Positions 53,473-63,266 of a DNA stretch of 64,000 nucleotides are shown here, one piece after another. Location: positions 839,012 through 903,011 of the forward strand of contig NZ_FOTC01000002.1 of the NCBI RefSeq assembly GCF_900114455.1, given 5' to 3'. The position numbers were made by a program, and so were the translations under genes. The stretch's first letter is position 1. Every line of letters starts with the position of its first letter. A model generated the notes under the pieces. It saw only the letters and a program-made list of their open reading frames with translations. It had not been told where the DNA came from and made no database searches. The DNA is from Halogranum rubrum (GTDB taxonomy: Archaea; Halobacteriota; Halobacteria; Halobacteriales; Haloferacaceae).

Positions 53473-54308
53473 GCGAGCGCGAGATGGTCTACGAAGGGGC
53501 GAACATGGCCAAGGCCGACGTGGTCTTGCGCGCCAAGGACCTGCGCAAGAGTTTCGGTGGTCTCGTCGCCACCGACGACGCCTCGTTCGCCGTCGAGCGG
53601 GGGAGCATCACCGGCATGGTCGGCCCGAACGGTGCCGGGAAGTCGACGCTGTTCAACCTCGTCTCGGGGTTCTACACACCGGACGGGGGGTCGGTCTCCG
53701 TCAACGACACTGACGTGACGGGCAAACCACCGCACGACGTCGCCCGCGAGGGACTCATCCGAACGTTCCAGACACCGCGAAAGTTGGAGGGGATGACCGT
53801 CCGCGAGGCGATGATGGTCGGTGCGACGCCGCAGACCGGCGAGTCGATTCTTCCCCTCTTTCTCTCACCCAGCACAGTCACGAGTGAGGAACGGGCGAAC
53901 CTCGACCGAGCCGAGCAGTTGCTCGAACGCTTCGAGATCGCCCACCTCATCGACGAACCGTCGACAGACCTCTCCGGCGGCCAGTTGAAATTGGTCGAAC
54001 TCGCGCGAGGTATCACGACCGACCCGGACATCTTGCTCCTCGACGAACCCGTCGCCGGTGTCAATCCGACGCTCGCGAACGACATCAAGCGGTTCATCCG
54101 CGAACTCAACGAGGAGGGTCAGACCTTCCTCATCATCGAGCACGACATGCCGTTCATCATGGACCTCGCCGAACCCATCATCGTCCTCGACCAAGGACGC
54201 GTCTTGATGGAGGGCACACCCGAGGAGGTCAGAACCGACCAGCGTGTCATCGACGCCTACCTGGGCGGCGCAGAGGGCGGCCGACCGGGTTCTGGAGGCG
54301 ACGAATGA
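53469..54308 (+). CDS. livG: Branched-chain amino-acid ABC transporter ATP-binding protein (LivG type)
   Basis: 279 residues. Walker A GPNGAGKSTLFNLVSGFY, Q-loop IRTFQTPRKLEGMTVREAM, signature DLSGGQLKLVELARGI, Walker B DPDILLLDEPVAGVNPTL, H-loop IIEHDMPFIMDLAE. LivG is identified by the FQ-x-PRKLEGMTV and HDMPFIM regions. Four-base overlaps with livM before and livF after. An in-frame ATG 13 codons downstream is a possible alternative start. Runs the import cycle in the cytoplasm with LivF. Confidence 0.92.
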   Translation: MSEREMVYEGANMAKADVVLRAKDLRKSFGGLVATDDASFAVERGSITGMVGPNGAGKSTLFNLVSGFYTPDGGSVSVNDTDVTGKPPHDVAREGLIRTFQTPRKLEGMTVREAMMVGATPQTGESILPLFLSPSTVTSEERANLDRAEQLLERFEIAHLIDEPSTDLSGGQLKLVELARGITTDPDILLLDEPVAGVNPTLANDIKRFIRELNEEGQTFLIIEHDMPFIMDLAEPIIVLDQGRVLMEGTPEEVRTDQRVIDAYLGGAEGGRPGSGGDE

Positions 54309-55027
54309 GCAGACACGTCCTCGAAGCTAGTAATGTCGATAGCGGCTACGGAGAGGTACAGGTGCTCGACGACCTGAATCTTCACCTCGACGACGAGGAG
54401 ATCGTCTGTCTCATCGGTCCGAACGGCGCGGGGAAGTCGACGGTACTGAAAACCGTCTTCGGACTGCTTTCGCCGTGGACCGGGTCGGTTACACTCCGCG
54501 GTGAGGAGATAGGCGGCGTCGACCCGGCGGACCTCGTCCGCATGGGCGTCGGCTACGTCCCGCAGGTGGACAACGTGTTCGGCTCGCTCTCTATCGACGA
54601 GAACCTCCGGATGGGCGGCGTCGCCCGCGAGTCGGGTCTCGACGACGTCATCGGGCGACTCTACGAGCGGTTCCCGATTCTCGACGAGAAGCGAGGCGCG
54701 AAGGCGCGGACGCTCTCCGGCGGCCAGCGACAGGTGCTCGCTTTCTCGCGGGCGCTCGTGATGGAACCGGACGTGTTGCTCATCGACGAGCCGTCGGCCG
54801 GGTTGGCACCGTCTATCGTCGAAGACGTGTTCCGGAACGTCCAGACGGTCAACGAACTCGGAACCTCCATCCTCATGGTCGAACAGAACGCCCGCGAGGG
54901 ACTCGCCATCTCCGACCGCGGCTACGTACTTGACCAAGGAACCGTCGCCTACGAGGGTCGGGCGAGAAGCTTGCTCGACAACCCCGAGGTGTCACAGCTC
55001 TACCTCGGCGGTGCCGACTACGAATGA
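54305..55027 (+). CDS. livF: Branched-chain amino-acid ABC transporter ATP-binding protein (LivF type)
   Basis: 240 residues. Walker A GPNGAGKSTVLKTVFGLL, LivF-type GVGYVPQVDNVFGSLSIDENLRMGG, signature TLSGGQRQVLAFSRAL, Walker B PDVLLIDEPSAGLAPSI, H-loop VEQNAREGLAISDRG. The VEQNA block is the LivF hallmark. Last gene of the five-gene importer; starts inside the livG stop. Confidence 0.92.
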   Translation: MSRHVLEASNVDSGYGEVQVLDDLNLHLDDEEIVCLIGPNGAGKSTVLKTVFGLLSPWTGSVTLRGEEIGGVDPADLVRMGVGYVPQVDNVFGSLSIDENLRMGGVARESGLDDVIGRLYERFPILDEKRGAKARTLSGGQRQVLAFSRALVMEPDVLLIDEPSAGLAPSIVEDVFRNVQTVNELGTSILMVEQNAREGLAISDRGYVLDQGTVAYEGRARSLLDNPEVSQLYLGGADYE

Positions 55028-55051
55028 GGAACGTTCGGAGATGTCTTCGCC

Positions 55052-55531
55052 CTACGCGAAGATGTCCTCGTAGTCGTTGCGGATGAAGTAACGAACCCAG
55101 TTACCGTACGTCCGGTCGGCCGGGTGGTCTGCCGTCTGTTCGTACTGGACGACGCCGTCCTCGTCGACGACGTACGTCGCGGCGATACCGGTCACGCCGT
55201 GGCTCGTCTCTTCTGTCCCGCTGTACTGGTCTGCGACCTCTCCATCAGAGTCGGCCAACAGTTGGATATCTAAATCGAAGCGGTCACGCATCTCGGTGAG
55301 CGCGCCAACCTCGTCGGTTACGACTGGCAAGATGTCGACGCCGTCGTTGAACCAGAGGTCGTACGACACTTCGCTGAACGTCTGGAGATGCTCGGCACAG
55401 AAGCTACACCACGCGCCTCGGTTGACGAGTACGACCGTTGGACCGCTCTCTAAGGTCTCCGAGAGGGAGACGTCGTCACCTGTGGTACTCTGCAACGTAA
55501 AATTCGGTGCGTCGGAACCTTCGAGTGTCAC
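55052..55531 (-). CDS. Redoxin/AhpC-TSA family thiol protein
   Basis: 159 residues with a thioredoxin fold: FTLQSTTGDDVSLSETLESGPTVVLVNRGAWCSFCAEHLQTF, where Cys42 and Cys45 (approximate numbering) make a CxxC. Then come VVTDEVGALTEMRDRFDLDIQLLADSDGEVADQYS and IAATYVVDEDGVVQY. The AhpC-TSA family reduces peroxides or exchanges disulfides in the cytosol; the CSFC pair suggests peroxiredoxin Q-like or thiol-reductase use. Convergent with livF, 24 bases apart. Confidence 0.83.
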   Translation of the reverse strand: MTLEGSDAPNFTLQSTTGDDVSLSETLESGPTVVLVNRGAWCSFCAEHLQTFSEVSYDLWFNDGVDILPVVTDEVGALTEMRDRFDLDIQLLADSDGEVADQYSGTEETSHGVTGIAATYVVDEDGVVQYEQTADHPADRTYGNWVRYFIRNDYEDIFA

Positions 55532-55664
55532 ACACAGGGCTTGAGTGGCGAGTGAGTAAGGTGGTCCGCACTGTGGCGTCCGAGATGCACAGACGCCGAG
55601 TCGCTCTCTTCCGTCGAAAGAATCGGGAGCGTCGAACAGCCGAGTCCAGTAGAGAAGGAAGCGA

Positions 55665-55943
55665 CTATCGACGAATCCGGAACCCGTTCTCGCCCTGCGG
55701 TTCCTCGTACTCGGCGTCGACCGAGTCGACGTCTGCGGCGGTACTTCCGGTGTGGCACCACTCCACCATCGACTCGACTGACGACTCAGAGCCTTCGAAC
55801 ACAGCCTCTACTCTCCCGTCGTCGAGGTTCCGAACCCACCCGTCGACGCCGTGTTCCTCGGCGGCGTCGCGGGTGCTGGCACGGTAGAAGACGCCCTGGA
55901 CTCGCCCCGACACGTACACGTGTGCTCGCGTTCGGTCTGTCAT
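55665..55943 (-). CDS. Acylphosphatase
   Basis: 92 residues, the usual family length. Catalytic Arg lies in VSGRVQGVFYRASTRDAA and Asn in GWVRNLDDGRVEAVFEG, with the C-terminal GFRIRR strand. It hydrolyses carboxyl-phosphate bonds of small acyl phosphates. Family assignment is firm; a specific cellular substrate is not known. Monocistronic by layout; on the same strand as the redoxin gene, 133 bases apart. Confidence 0.93.
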   Translation of the reverse strand: MTDRTRAHVYVSGRVQGVFYRASTRDAAEEHGVDGWVRNLDDGRVEAVFEGSESSVESMVEWCHTGSTAADVDSVDAEYEEPQGENGFRIRR

Positions 55944-56215
55944 GACTCGACCGACACACGGGAGCGACTAAAATCCGACCGCCGACATCGACAGACCAGT
56001 AAGTAGCGATGGTTCGAGATGAACAGACGACACAGGCTGGAACGAACTCGTGAAGCGACGTGTCGTGCAACTGCTGACCGCTTCACGCCGGGAGCTACGT
56101 CACACGAGTCGGTGGTCTCGGCATTGGTCTTGAACGTTCGCCGTCGACGACTCGTCACTGCTGTGACTCGTCTCGAATCGCGATACTCTAAGTGTCCCAC
56201 GAGAAACAGACAGCT

Positions 56216-57562
56216 ATGGAACTCTTCGGAACCGCCGGAATCCGAGGGAGCGCCACCGAGAAGGTGACCCCGGAACTGGCACTCGCTGTCGGTCGAGCCG
56301 CTGGCGCGGACGGTAACGAGTTCGTCGTCGGCCGCGACGGTCGAGTCACGGGACCGGCGCTCGCCGCCGCGATGGAAGCAGGGCTCGAATCGGCCGGAGC
56401 GACCGTCTACCGTGCAGGGATACTCCCGACACCGGCGCTCGCGTTCGCCTCACAGGGCCGCCGCGGCGTCATGCTCACGGCCTCGCACAACCCACCGACG
56501 GACAACGGTATCAAGGTCTTCGACGACGGCGTCGAGTACGACCGCGAGTCAGAACGCGGCATCGAGTCCCGTGTCGAGAGCGGCACGAAACCGGCCGCGT
56601 GGGACGAGTGGGGCGAAGGCGAGACCATCGAACCGCTCGTAGAGTACCGCCGTGCAGTCACGGCGTTCGCTTCGACGCGTGGCGCGGACCTCGACGGCCT
56701 CCGAGTCGCCGTCGACTGTGGGAACGGTGTCGGTGCCGTCGCCACGCCGCAGGTGCTCCGCGAACTCGGTGCACAGGTCGTGACGCTGAACGCGAACGTC
56801 GACGGCCACTTCCCCGGCCGGGAGTCGAAGCCGACACCAGAGTCACTCTCGGACCTCCGCGAGTTCGTCGCCGACGGCGACTTCGCGTTCGGACTGGGTC
56901 ACGACGGCGACGCCGACCGTATCGTCATCGTCGACAGCGACGGAGAGGTGGTTCACGAGGACACGATTCTCGCCATCCTCGCCGAACACTACGTCCGCTC
57001 GGAGGACGTCGTCGACCCTGTCGTGGTGACGACGCCGAACGCCTCGGCGCGTATCGACGAACGCGTCCGTGCGGCCGGTGGCCGTGTCGAGCGTGTCCGA
57101 CTCGGTGCACTTCACGAGGGTATCGCGTCGGCCCGCGCCGACGGCGGCGACGTCGTCTTCGCAGCCGAACCGTGGAAACACATCCACGTCCCCTTCGGCG
57201 GGTGGATAGACGGCGTTACGAGCGCTGCGGTCATCAGTCGCCTCGTCGCCGACGTCGGTCTGGACGCGCTTCGCGAACCCGTCACCGAGCGTCCATACCG
57301 GAAGGTCAGTGTCGACTGTCCCGACACCTCGAAGGTACCGGCGATGACGACACTGGAGACGACGCTACCGGCGGCGTTCCCCGACGCCGAGGTGGACACG
57401 GAATACGGCGTCCGACTGGAGTTTCCCGACGCGTCGTGGGCGCTCGTCCGACCGAGCGGAACCGAACCGTACGTCCGAATCTACGCCGAGAGCGACGACG
57501 TCGACACGCTCGTCGCCGACGTGCGCGCCGTCGTCGACGAGGCAGTCGCCGACGCATCGTAG
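56216..57562 (+). CDS. glmM: Phosphohexomutase (phosphoglucosamine/phosphomannomutase family)
   Basis: 448 residues. All alpha-D-phosphohexomutase motifs are present: the N-terminal MELFGTAGIRGSATEKVTPE, the phosphoserine loop GVMLTASHNPPTDNGIK, the metal loop GLGHDGDADRIVIVD, a sugar-binding loop (AAEPWKHIHVPFGGW) and the phosphate-binding VRPSGTEPYVRIYAES. It moves phosphate between C6 and C1 of a hexose (glucosamine, glucose or mannose), feeding nucleotide-sugar and glycoprotein synthesis. Which sugar is used cannot be settled; glmM is the usual haloarchaeal label. The start at 56216 is the family N-terminus. Confidence 0.85.
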   Translation: MELFGTAGIRGSATEKVTPELALAVGRAAGADGNEFVVGRDGRVTGPALAAAMEAGLESAGATVYRAGILPTPALAFASQGRRGVMLTASHNPPTDNGIKVFDDGVEYDRESERGIESRVESGTKPAAWDEWGEGETIEPLVEYRRAVTAFASTRGADLDGLRVAVDCGNGVGAVATPQVLRELGAQVVTLNANVDGHFPGRESKPTPESLSDLREFVADGDFAFGLGHDGDADRIVIVDSDGEVVHEDTILAILAEHYVRSEDVVDPVVVTTPNASARIDERVRAAGGRVERVRLGALHEGIASARADGGDVVFAAEPWKHIHVPFGGWIDGVTSAAVISRLVADVGLDALREPVTERPYRKVSVDCPDTSKVPAMTTLETTLPAAFPDAEVDTEYGVRLEFPDASWALVRPSGTEPYVRIYAESDDVDTLVADVRAVVDEAVADAS

Positions 57563-57793
57563 CGCGTACTCTGTCCGATTTCGCTTCGATTCTCCTTAGC
57601 ACCCGTCTCCGCCGTATTCTCCCCTTCTCTCTTATTTTCGTGGGAATGTATGTAGAAACACGACGACGTGCGGCGGTTGTCACAGTTCTCGGGGCAGAGG
57701 TGGTCGAGTGTCACTGTGTGTCACTGTTTCAGTCACAGAACGACGGGTTTATGCCGATAACTCCGCGATGTGTCAGCTAAGGTTTCCATAGTC

Positions 57794-58939
57794 ATGGATA
57801 GACGAACATTCATCAAGGGGACGGGTATCGTCGGAATCACTGGACTCGCTGGCTGTACGGGCGGACCGCAAGACGGAAGCGGTGACGGCGGCGACGGTGG
57901 GAGCGAAGAGACGACCATGTCGGGCGGCGACGAGTCGATGAACGAGTCGACGACGGAGTCGAGCGGTGAGGGCTCGGCCTCCGCCGACATCAACGTAGGA
58001 GTGGTCTACGCGCTCGGTGGCCTCGGCGACAAGTCGTTCAACGACGCCGCACAGACGGGTGTCAAGCAAGCGGAAGAGGAACTCGGCATCACCTACAACG
58101 AGGCACAGCCATCCTCCGCGGAGGAGTTCCCGCAGTTCCAGCGACAGTTCGCACAGGGCGACGAGTACGACCTCGTCTGCTGTATCGGCTTCGCCCAGCA
58201 GAGTGCCCTGAAGAACACCGCACCGAACTTCCCGGACCAGAAGTTCATGCTGGTCGACAGCACCGTCGAGCAGGACAACGTCGCGAACTACCTGTTCAAA
58301 GAAGAGCAGGGTTCGTTCCAGGTCGGCCACCTCGCCGGTCTGCTCACGAGCCAAGAGTTCGCCGCAGGCGGCGGCGAGACGAGCCCCGACCAGAAGACCA
58401 TCGGCTTCGTCGGCGGCGTCGACGCGCCGCTCATCCGGAAGTTCCAGGCTGGCTACGAGGCGGGCGCGGCCCACGCCGACGAAGAGGTCGAAGTGCTCAC
58501 CGCCTACACCGGTTCGTTCAGCGACCCGCAAGCGGGTAAGGAGGCCGCCCTGTCGATGTACGACCAGGGTGCAGACATCGTCTACCACGCCGCCGGAGCG
58601 TCCGGTGTCGGCGTCTTCCAGGCCGCACAGGAGAAAGGTGGCTTCGCCATCGGTGTCGACTCCGACCAGTCGAAGGCAGAACCCGACTACGCAGACATCA
58701 TCCTCGCGAGCATGGTCAAGCGCGTCGACACGGCGGTCTTCGAGTCGATTCAGAACGTCGCCAACGACGAGTTCGAGGGTGGCTCGACGGTCACGCTCGG
58801 TCTCGAACAGGAAGGTGTCGCCTGCGTCTACGGGGCCGAAATCGGTTCGGACATCCCCAGCGGCGTGAAGTCCGAAGTCGACGCCTCCGCGGAGGCCATC
58901 ATCGGCGGCGACATCAGCGTGCCGACGTCGACGCAGTAA
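57794..58939 (+). CDS. BMP-family nucleoside-binding lipoprotein
   Basis: 381 residues. A short Tat lipoprotein signal (DRRTFIKGTGIVGITGLAG then Cys21) and an acidic Gly/Ser/Thr linker lead to the basic-membrane-protein/PnrA fold: NVGVVYALGGLGDKSFNDAAQTGVKQAEEELG, IGFAQQSALKNTAPNFPDQKF, GFVGGVDAPLIRKFQAGYEAGA and GVDSDQSKAEP. BMP proteins bind purine or pyrimidine nucleosides for import. First gene of the importer. A TATA-like GGTTTATG lies about 40 bases before the ATG, so a short leader is likely. Confidence 0.9.
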   Translation: MDRRTFIKGTGIVGITGLAGCTGGPQDGSGDGGDGGSEETTMSGGDESMNESTTESSGEGSASADINVGVVYALGGLGDKSFNDAAQTGVKQAEEELGITYNEAQPSSAEEFPQFQRQFAQGDEYDLVCCIGFAQQSALKNTAPNFPDQKFMLVDSTVEQDNVANYLFKEEQGSFQVGHLAGLLTSQEFAAGGGETSPDQKTIGFVGGVDAPLIRKFQAGYEAGAAHADEEVEVLTAYTGSFSDPQAGKEAALSMYDQGADIVYHAAGASGVGVFQAAQEKGGFAIGVDSDQSKAEPDYADIILASMVKRVDTAVFESIQNVANDEFEGGSTVTLGLEQEGVACVYGAEIGSDIPSGVKSEVDASAEAIIGGDISVPTSTQ

Positions 58940-59067
58940 CGACTCGCGTCGTCACTGCTGTTTCCTCGCGATTCTTCCGTCAAAACAACAACCGACAGCG
59001 AATAGTTTCGGATAGTTTCGGGTGCAATACCCCTCGAAACCGCAGTTCTGTAGAATACGAATCCGCG

Positions 59068-59075
59068 TCTTTATA
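59068..59075 (+). promoter_or_regulatory. TATA box of the nucleoside importer ATPase gene
   Basis: TCTTTATA, 26 bases before the ATG at 59102. The ATPase and permease genes can therefore be transcribed separately from the BMP lipoprotein gene. Confidence 0.6.
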
Positions 59076-59101
59076 CGGAACCATGCAAAATCTGCGAGCA
59101 G

Positions 59102-60661
59102 ATGAGTACCGCGGTTCACCTCGACGGTATCACCAAACGCTTCCCGGGAGTCGTCGCCAACGACGACGTCGACCTCTCCGTCGAACGCGGCACGGTACAC
59201 GCGCTGTTAGGTGAGAACGGTGCGGGCAAAACCACGTTGATGAACATTCTCTACGGTCTGTATCAGCCGACCGAGGGGACGATTCACATCGACGGCACTG
59301 CCCGTGACTTTCACTCGCCCCGTGACGCTATCGACGCCGGCGTCGGGATGATTCACCAGCACTTCATGCTGGTCGACCCGATGACCATCACCGAGAACAT
59401 CGTCCTCGGCAACGAACCCCGGAAGTGGCTCGGCCTCGCCGTCGATTCGGCGCAGGCACGAACCGAAGTCCGCGAACTGTCCAACCGCTACGGTTTCGAC
59501 GTCGACCCCGACGCGAAGATAGAAGACGTCTCCGTCGGCGTCCAACAGCGAGTCGAAATTCTCAAAGCCCTCTACCGTGGCGCAGACGTCCTGATTCTCG
59601 ACGAACCGACGGCCGTCCTCACGCCACAGGAGGTCGAGGAACTGTTCGACGTGTTCGAGGAACTCACCGAACAGGGCAAGACCATCATCTTCATCTCCCA
59701 CAAGTTGGGCGAAGTGATGGAGGCGGCCGACGAAGTGACCGTGCTCCGCGACGGGAAGAACGTCGGCACCGTCGACACCGCCGACACGACCCGCGAACAA
59801 CTCGCGGAGTTGATGGTCGGCCGCGAAGTACTGATGGAACCCGAGAGCGACTATCAAGAACCGGGTGACACGGTTCTCGGCGTACAAGCGCTCCGGGCCG
59901 AAGACAGCCGTGGCGTCGAAGCCGTCACCGACGCGAACTTCGCCGTTCGTGAGGGTGAGATATTCGGTATCGCCGGCATCGACGGCAACGGCCAGTCCGA
60001 ACTCATCGAGTGTATCACCGGTCTGAAGACGCCGACGACTGGCCACATCTCGTACAAGGGTCGCGACATCACGAACGCACCCCGGAAACAGCGTATCGAC
60101 GACGGGATGGCGTACATCCCCGAGGACCGCCACGAGCGCGGGCTGGTGATGGAGTTCGACCTGACGCAGAACGGTATCCTCGGCAGCCAACACAGCGAAC
60201 CGTTCGCGAAGGGCGGTCGTATCGACTGGAACCGTGTCGAGACGCACGCCCAAGACATCATCACGGAGTACGACGTTCGGCCGCCGAACAAGGACGCCGA
60301 CGCCGAATCCTTCTCCGGTGGGAACCAACAGAAGTTCATCGTCGGCCGTGAGTTCCAACGGAATCCGGACCTCGTCGTCGCCACCCACCCGACGCGGGGT
60401 GTCGACATCGGTGCGACGAACTTCATCCACGACCGACTGCTCGACCTGCGTGCGTCGGGGAAAGCCGTCGTCCTCGTCTCGTCGAACCTGACGGAGGTAC
60501 AGGGTCTCTCCGACCGCCTCGCCGTCATGCACGACGGCGAAATCATGGACGTCGTCGACCCCTCGACCGTCACCGAAGAGCAGATTGGCCTGCTCATGGC
60601 GGGCGAACACATTGACGACGCCGAGCGAGCGACCATCGCTCCCGACGGAGGTGACCGATGA
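59102..60661 (+). CDS. Nucleoside ABC transporter ATP-binding protein (two cassettes)
   Basis: 519 residues, two ABC domains fused as in RbsA/NupA. The first has Walker A GENGAGKTTLMNILYGLY, signature-like VSVGVQQRVEILKALYRG and Walker B ADVLILDEPTAVLTP. The second starts near 260 (IFGIAGIDGNGQSELIECITGL in place of a standard P-loop), with SFSGGNQQKFIVGREFQ and VVATHPTRGVDIGATNFIH. This second-site degeneration is normal in the BMP importer class. It sits between the BMP lipoprotein and two permease genes; four-base overlap with the next gene. Confidence 0.92.
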   Translation: MSTAVHLDGITKRFPGVVANDDVDLSVERGTVHALLGENGAGKTTLMNILYGLYQPTEGTIHIDGTARDFHSPRDAIDAGVGMIHQHFMLVDPMTITENIVLGNEPRKWLGLAVDSAQARTEVRELSNRYGFDVDPDAKIEDVSVGVQQRVEILKALYRGADVLILDEPTAVLTPQEVEELFDVFEELTEQGKTIIFISHKLGEVMEAADEVTVLRDGKNVGTVDTADTTREQLAELMVGREVLMEPESDYQEPGDTVLGVQALRAEDSRGVEAVTDANFAVREGEIFGIAGIDGNGQSELIECITGLKTPTTGHISYKGRDITNAPRKQRIDDGMAYIPEDRHERGLVMEFDLTQNGILGSQHSEPFAKGGRIDWNRVETHAQDIITEYDVRPPNKDADAESFSGGNQQKFIVGREFQRNPDLVVATHPTRGVDIGATNFIHDRLLDLRASGKAVVLVSSNLTEVQGLSDRLAVMHDGEIMDVVDPSTVTEEQIGLLMAGEHIDDAERATIAPDGGDR

Positions 60662-61968
60662 GCGGCGAGTCGGAATCGGGTGGTGGGCGAAGTGCCCGTG
60701 ACGCACTCGAACGTCTCGTCGGTCTCTCCGCCGTCGAACGACTGCTCATCAGTCTCGCCGCACTCGTCCTCGCCGTCCTCGTCGGTGGAGTGCTCATCCT
60801 CGTCTCCGGGCGAGTCGCCACCTGCCAGACGGCGGCGGCGACGTACTTCGGCGTCGGCTTCTGTTACGACCCGATTCAGGTGTATCTCGTCCTCTTTAAC
60901 GGGGCGCTCGGCGGGTTGTTCGCGCTGAACGACCCCGCGCTGTTCAACCCGAACTGGAACCTGTTCAACTTCGGGCTGGCACTGACGCTGAAGGAGACGA
61001 CACTGCTCATCTTCACGGGACTCTCTGTCGCCGTCGCGTTCCGCGCTGGGCTGTTCAACATCGGGACGCAGGGACAACTCATCATCGGCGCGCTCGCGAC
61101 GGGCGTGACGGTGTTCTACGCCTCGGCACTCGTTCCGGCGAGCGTCGTCGGTGGCGTCTTGCTCATCACGCTCGGTGTCACGGTCGGTGCCGTCGGTGGG
61201 GGCCTCTACGGGGCGATTCCGGGTGCGCTGAAAGCGTACGCCGACGCCAACGAGGTCATCACCACCATCATGCTCAACTTCATCGCGGCGCGGGTGGCGT
61301 TCGTCCTCGTCTCGGAGTTCTTCAAGAACCCCGACAGTCAGGTCGTCGAGACGACGCCGATTCCGGACTTCGGACTCCTCTTGCCCGTCTCTTCTGTCCT
61401 CCCCTTCGGCTTCCCGCAGGGCGGGGACTTCTCGCTCATCGCACTGCTGTTCGGTCTCGTGTTCGTCGGCGCGCTCTACTACCTCATCGAGCGTACCTCG
61501 TTCGGATACGACCTCCGGACGAGTGGCTTACAGCCCGACGCTGCCGAGTACGGCGGCGTCGACGCCAAACGAACGACGGTCACGTCGATGGCGCTGTCGG
61601 GTGCCATCGGCGGTATCGGCGGTGCGGTGTGGGTGCTGATGGTCGTCGGCCGCTGGCAGACGGGCGTACCCGCCTTCGGCTTCGACGGCATCACCGTCTC
61701 CATTCTCGCCGGCAACAATCCGCTGGGCGTGATTCCGGCGGCGTTGCTGTTCGGCACGCTCAAGAGTGGGTCGCTCGCGGTGCAGTTCCAGACGGGCGTC
61801 CCGAAACAACTGGTGGGCGTCCTTCGGGGTCTCATCATCCTGTTCGTCGCGATGCCGGAGTTCTTCCGACTCCTCGGGTCGCGCGTGGTCGACTTCGACA
61901 CCAACGAAAAGACGGTGACGACGGACGGTGGGTCCGTCGACGACACTGGAGGTGACGACGATGAGTAA
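60658..61968 (+). CDS. Nucleoside ABC transporter permease 1 (YufP/NupP type)
   Basis: 436 residues, about nine helices. Blocks typical of the BPD_transp_2 permeases of BMP importers: FTGLSVAVAFRAGLFNIGTQGQLIIGA, GGGLYGAIPGALKAYADANEVITTIMLNFIA, and TSGLQPDAAEYGGVDAKRTTVTSMALSGAIGGIGGA. A short acidic tail follows. It overlaps the ATPase stop by four bases and the next permease by eight. Confidence 0.9.
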   Translation: MSGESESGGGRSARDALERLVGLSAVERLLISLAALVLAVLVGGVLILVSGRVATCQTAAATYFGVGFCYDPIQVYLVLFNGALGGLFALNDPALFNPNWNLFNFGLALTLKETTLLIFTGLSVAVAFRAGLFNIGTQGQLIIGALATGVTVFYASALVPASVVGGVLLITLGVTVGAVGGGLYGAIPGALKAYADANEVITTIMLNFIAARVAFVLVSEFFKNPDSQVVETTPIPDFGLLLPVSSVLPFGFPQGGDFSLIALLFGLVFVGALYYLIERTSFGYDLRTSGLQPDAAEYGGVDAKRTTVTSMALSGAIGGIGGAVWVLMVVGRWQTGVPAFGFDGITVSILAGNNPLGVIPAALLFGTLKSGSLAVQFQTGVPKQLVGVLRGLIILFVAMPEFFRLLGSRVVDFDTNEKTVTTDGGSVDDTGGDDDE

Positions 61969-63067
61969 CGCGAACGCCGACGCACAGTCGACGCTTCGAA
62001 ACCTCAGCTATCGACAGGGACTCGCCGTCGGTACGGTGGGCGTCTTCGTGCTCGTCGGGCTTCTCGGCGTCATATTCCCCGGGAGCATCGCCAACGACCT
62101 GTTCCGAATCATCACGTCCCGAAGTACGCTGAGTTCGGCGCTTCGGCTGTCCGTCCCCATCGTCTTCGCGGCGCTGGGCGGTATCTTCGCCGAGAAGAGC
62201 GGCGTCATCAACATCGGACTGGAGGGACTGCTCATCATCTCGGCGTTCACGGGCGTGCTCGTCACCGACCTCGTCGGCGCGTCGAGTTCGGTGTTCTTCG
62301 TCCCGGCCGTCTGGGTCGGCTTCCTCGCCGGCATCCTCGCCAGCACGTTGTTCTCGCTGCTCTTTGCTATCGTCTGCATCGAGTTCCGTGCCGACCAGAT
62401 TATCGCCGGACTTGCCGTCTGGCTCATCGCACTCGGTCTCGCGCCGTTCGCGGCGAACGTCAAGTACGGCAGTCCGAACTCGGACAACCTCGGCAGCGCG
62501 GGCACGTTCGACCAGTGGACGATTCCGGTGCTCTCGGATATCCCGGTGCTCGGCGCAGTGTTCGACGCGACACCGGTCGTCTACCTGATGCTCCTCGCTG
62601 TCCCGCTCACGTGGTTCGTGTTGAACCACACTTCGTTCGGGAAGTGGATTCAGGCGAGTGGTGAGAACCCGAAGGCGCTCGACACCGTCGGTGTCAACGT
62701 CAACCGCGTACGCTACGCGGGTGTCCTCCTCTCGGGCGTCCTCTCGGGCGTCGGCGGCGCGGCGCTCTCGCTCAGTCTCGGGCAGTTCATCGGGAACGGT
62801 CAGACGATGGTCAACGGAAAGGGGTTCATCGCCATCGTCGCGTTCCTGTTCGGCAACTACAACCCCATCGGCGCGTTCGGCGCGTCGTTCCTCTTCGCCG
62901 GACTCGAAGCCGTCCAACTGCGTCTCCAGCAGGTGCCGGGCTACGCGATTCCGGACACGCTCATCCAGACGGTGCCTTACGTGACGGTCATCGTCGTGTT
63001 GGCGCTCGTCGGAAAGACGAAGATTCCCAAAGCGGCAGGCGAGCACTACGAGTCGGGCGACGACTGA
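61961..63067 (+). CDS. Nucleoside ABC transporter permease 2 (YufQ type)
   Basis: 368 residues, about nine helices. Blocks: SVPIVFAALGGIFAEKSGVINIGLEGLLIISAFTGVL, VCIEFRADQIIAGLAVWLIALGLAPF, ASGENPKALDTVGVNVNRVRYAGVLLSGVLSGVGGAALS. Pairs with permease 1. The ATG at 61961 lies inside the end of permease 1, so the two are coupled. The last 37 bases of the gene are duplicated just downstream. Confidence 0.9.
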   Translation: MSNANADAQSTLRNLSYRQGLAVGTVGVFVLVGLLGVIFPGSIANDLFRIITSRSTLSSALRLSVPIVFAALGGIFAEKSGVINIGLEGLLIISAFTGVLVTDLVGASSSVFFVPAVWVGFLAGILASTLFSLLFAIVCIEFRADQIIAGLAVWLIALGLAPFAANVKYGSPNSDNLGSAGTFDQWTIPVLSDIPVLGAVFDATPVVYLMLLAVPLTWFVLNHTSFGKWIQASGENPKALDTVGVNVNRVRYAGVLLSGVLSGVGGAALSLSLGQFIGNGQTMVNGKGFIAIVAFLFGNYNPIGAFGASFLFAGLEAVQLRLQQVPGYAIPDTLIQTVPYVTVIVVLALVGKTKIPKAAGEHYESGDD

Positions 63068-63125
63068 ACTCTCGGCTCGTTTTGGAAGAGCGGCAGGCGA
63101 GCACTACGAGTCGGGTGACGACTGA
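63031..63125. repeat. Duplication of the 3' end of the permease gene
   Basis: The 37 bases at 63031-63067, which include the stop codon, recur at 63089-63125 with one change (C to T), 21 bases beyond the first copy. The second copy has no open frame upstream. It looks like a short tandem duplication with a spacer. Confidence 0.8.
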
Positions 63126-63266
63126 GAGCCGACTTCAGAACACCCTCCCGAACAGACTCTCTTTCGAACAGAACTGTACATCTTCGAGAGGAAACCGCAC
63201 TCTTCTTGAAAATCGTAGTGAATCATTCAACGAAAAGTAATAAACGTTTGGGAACGTAGTCGTACT

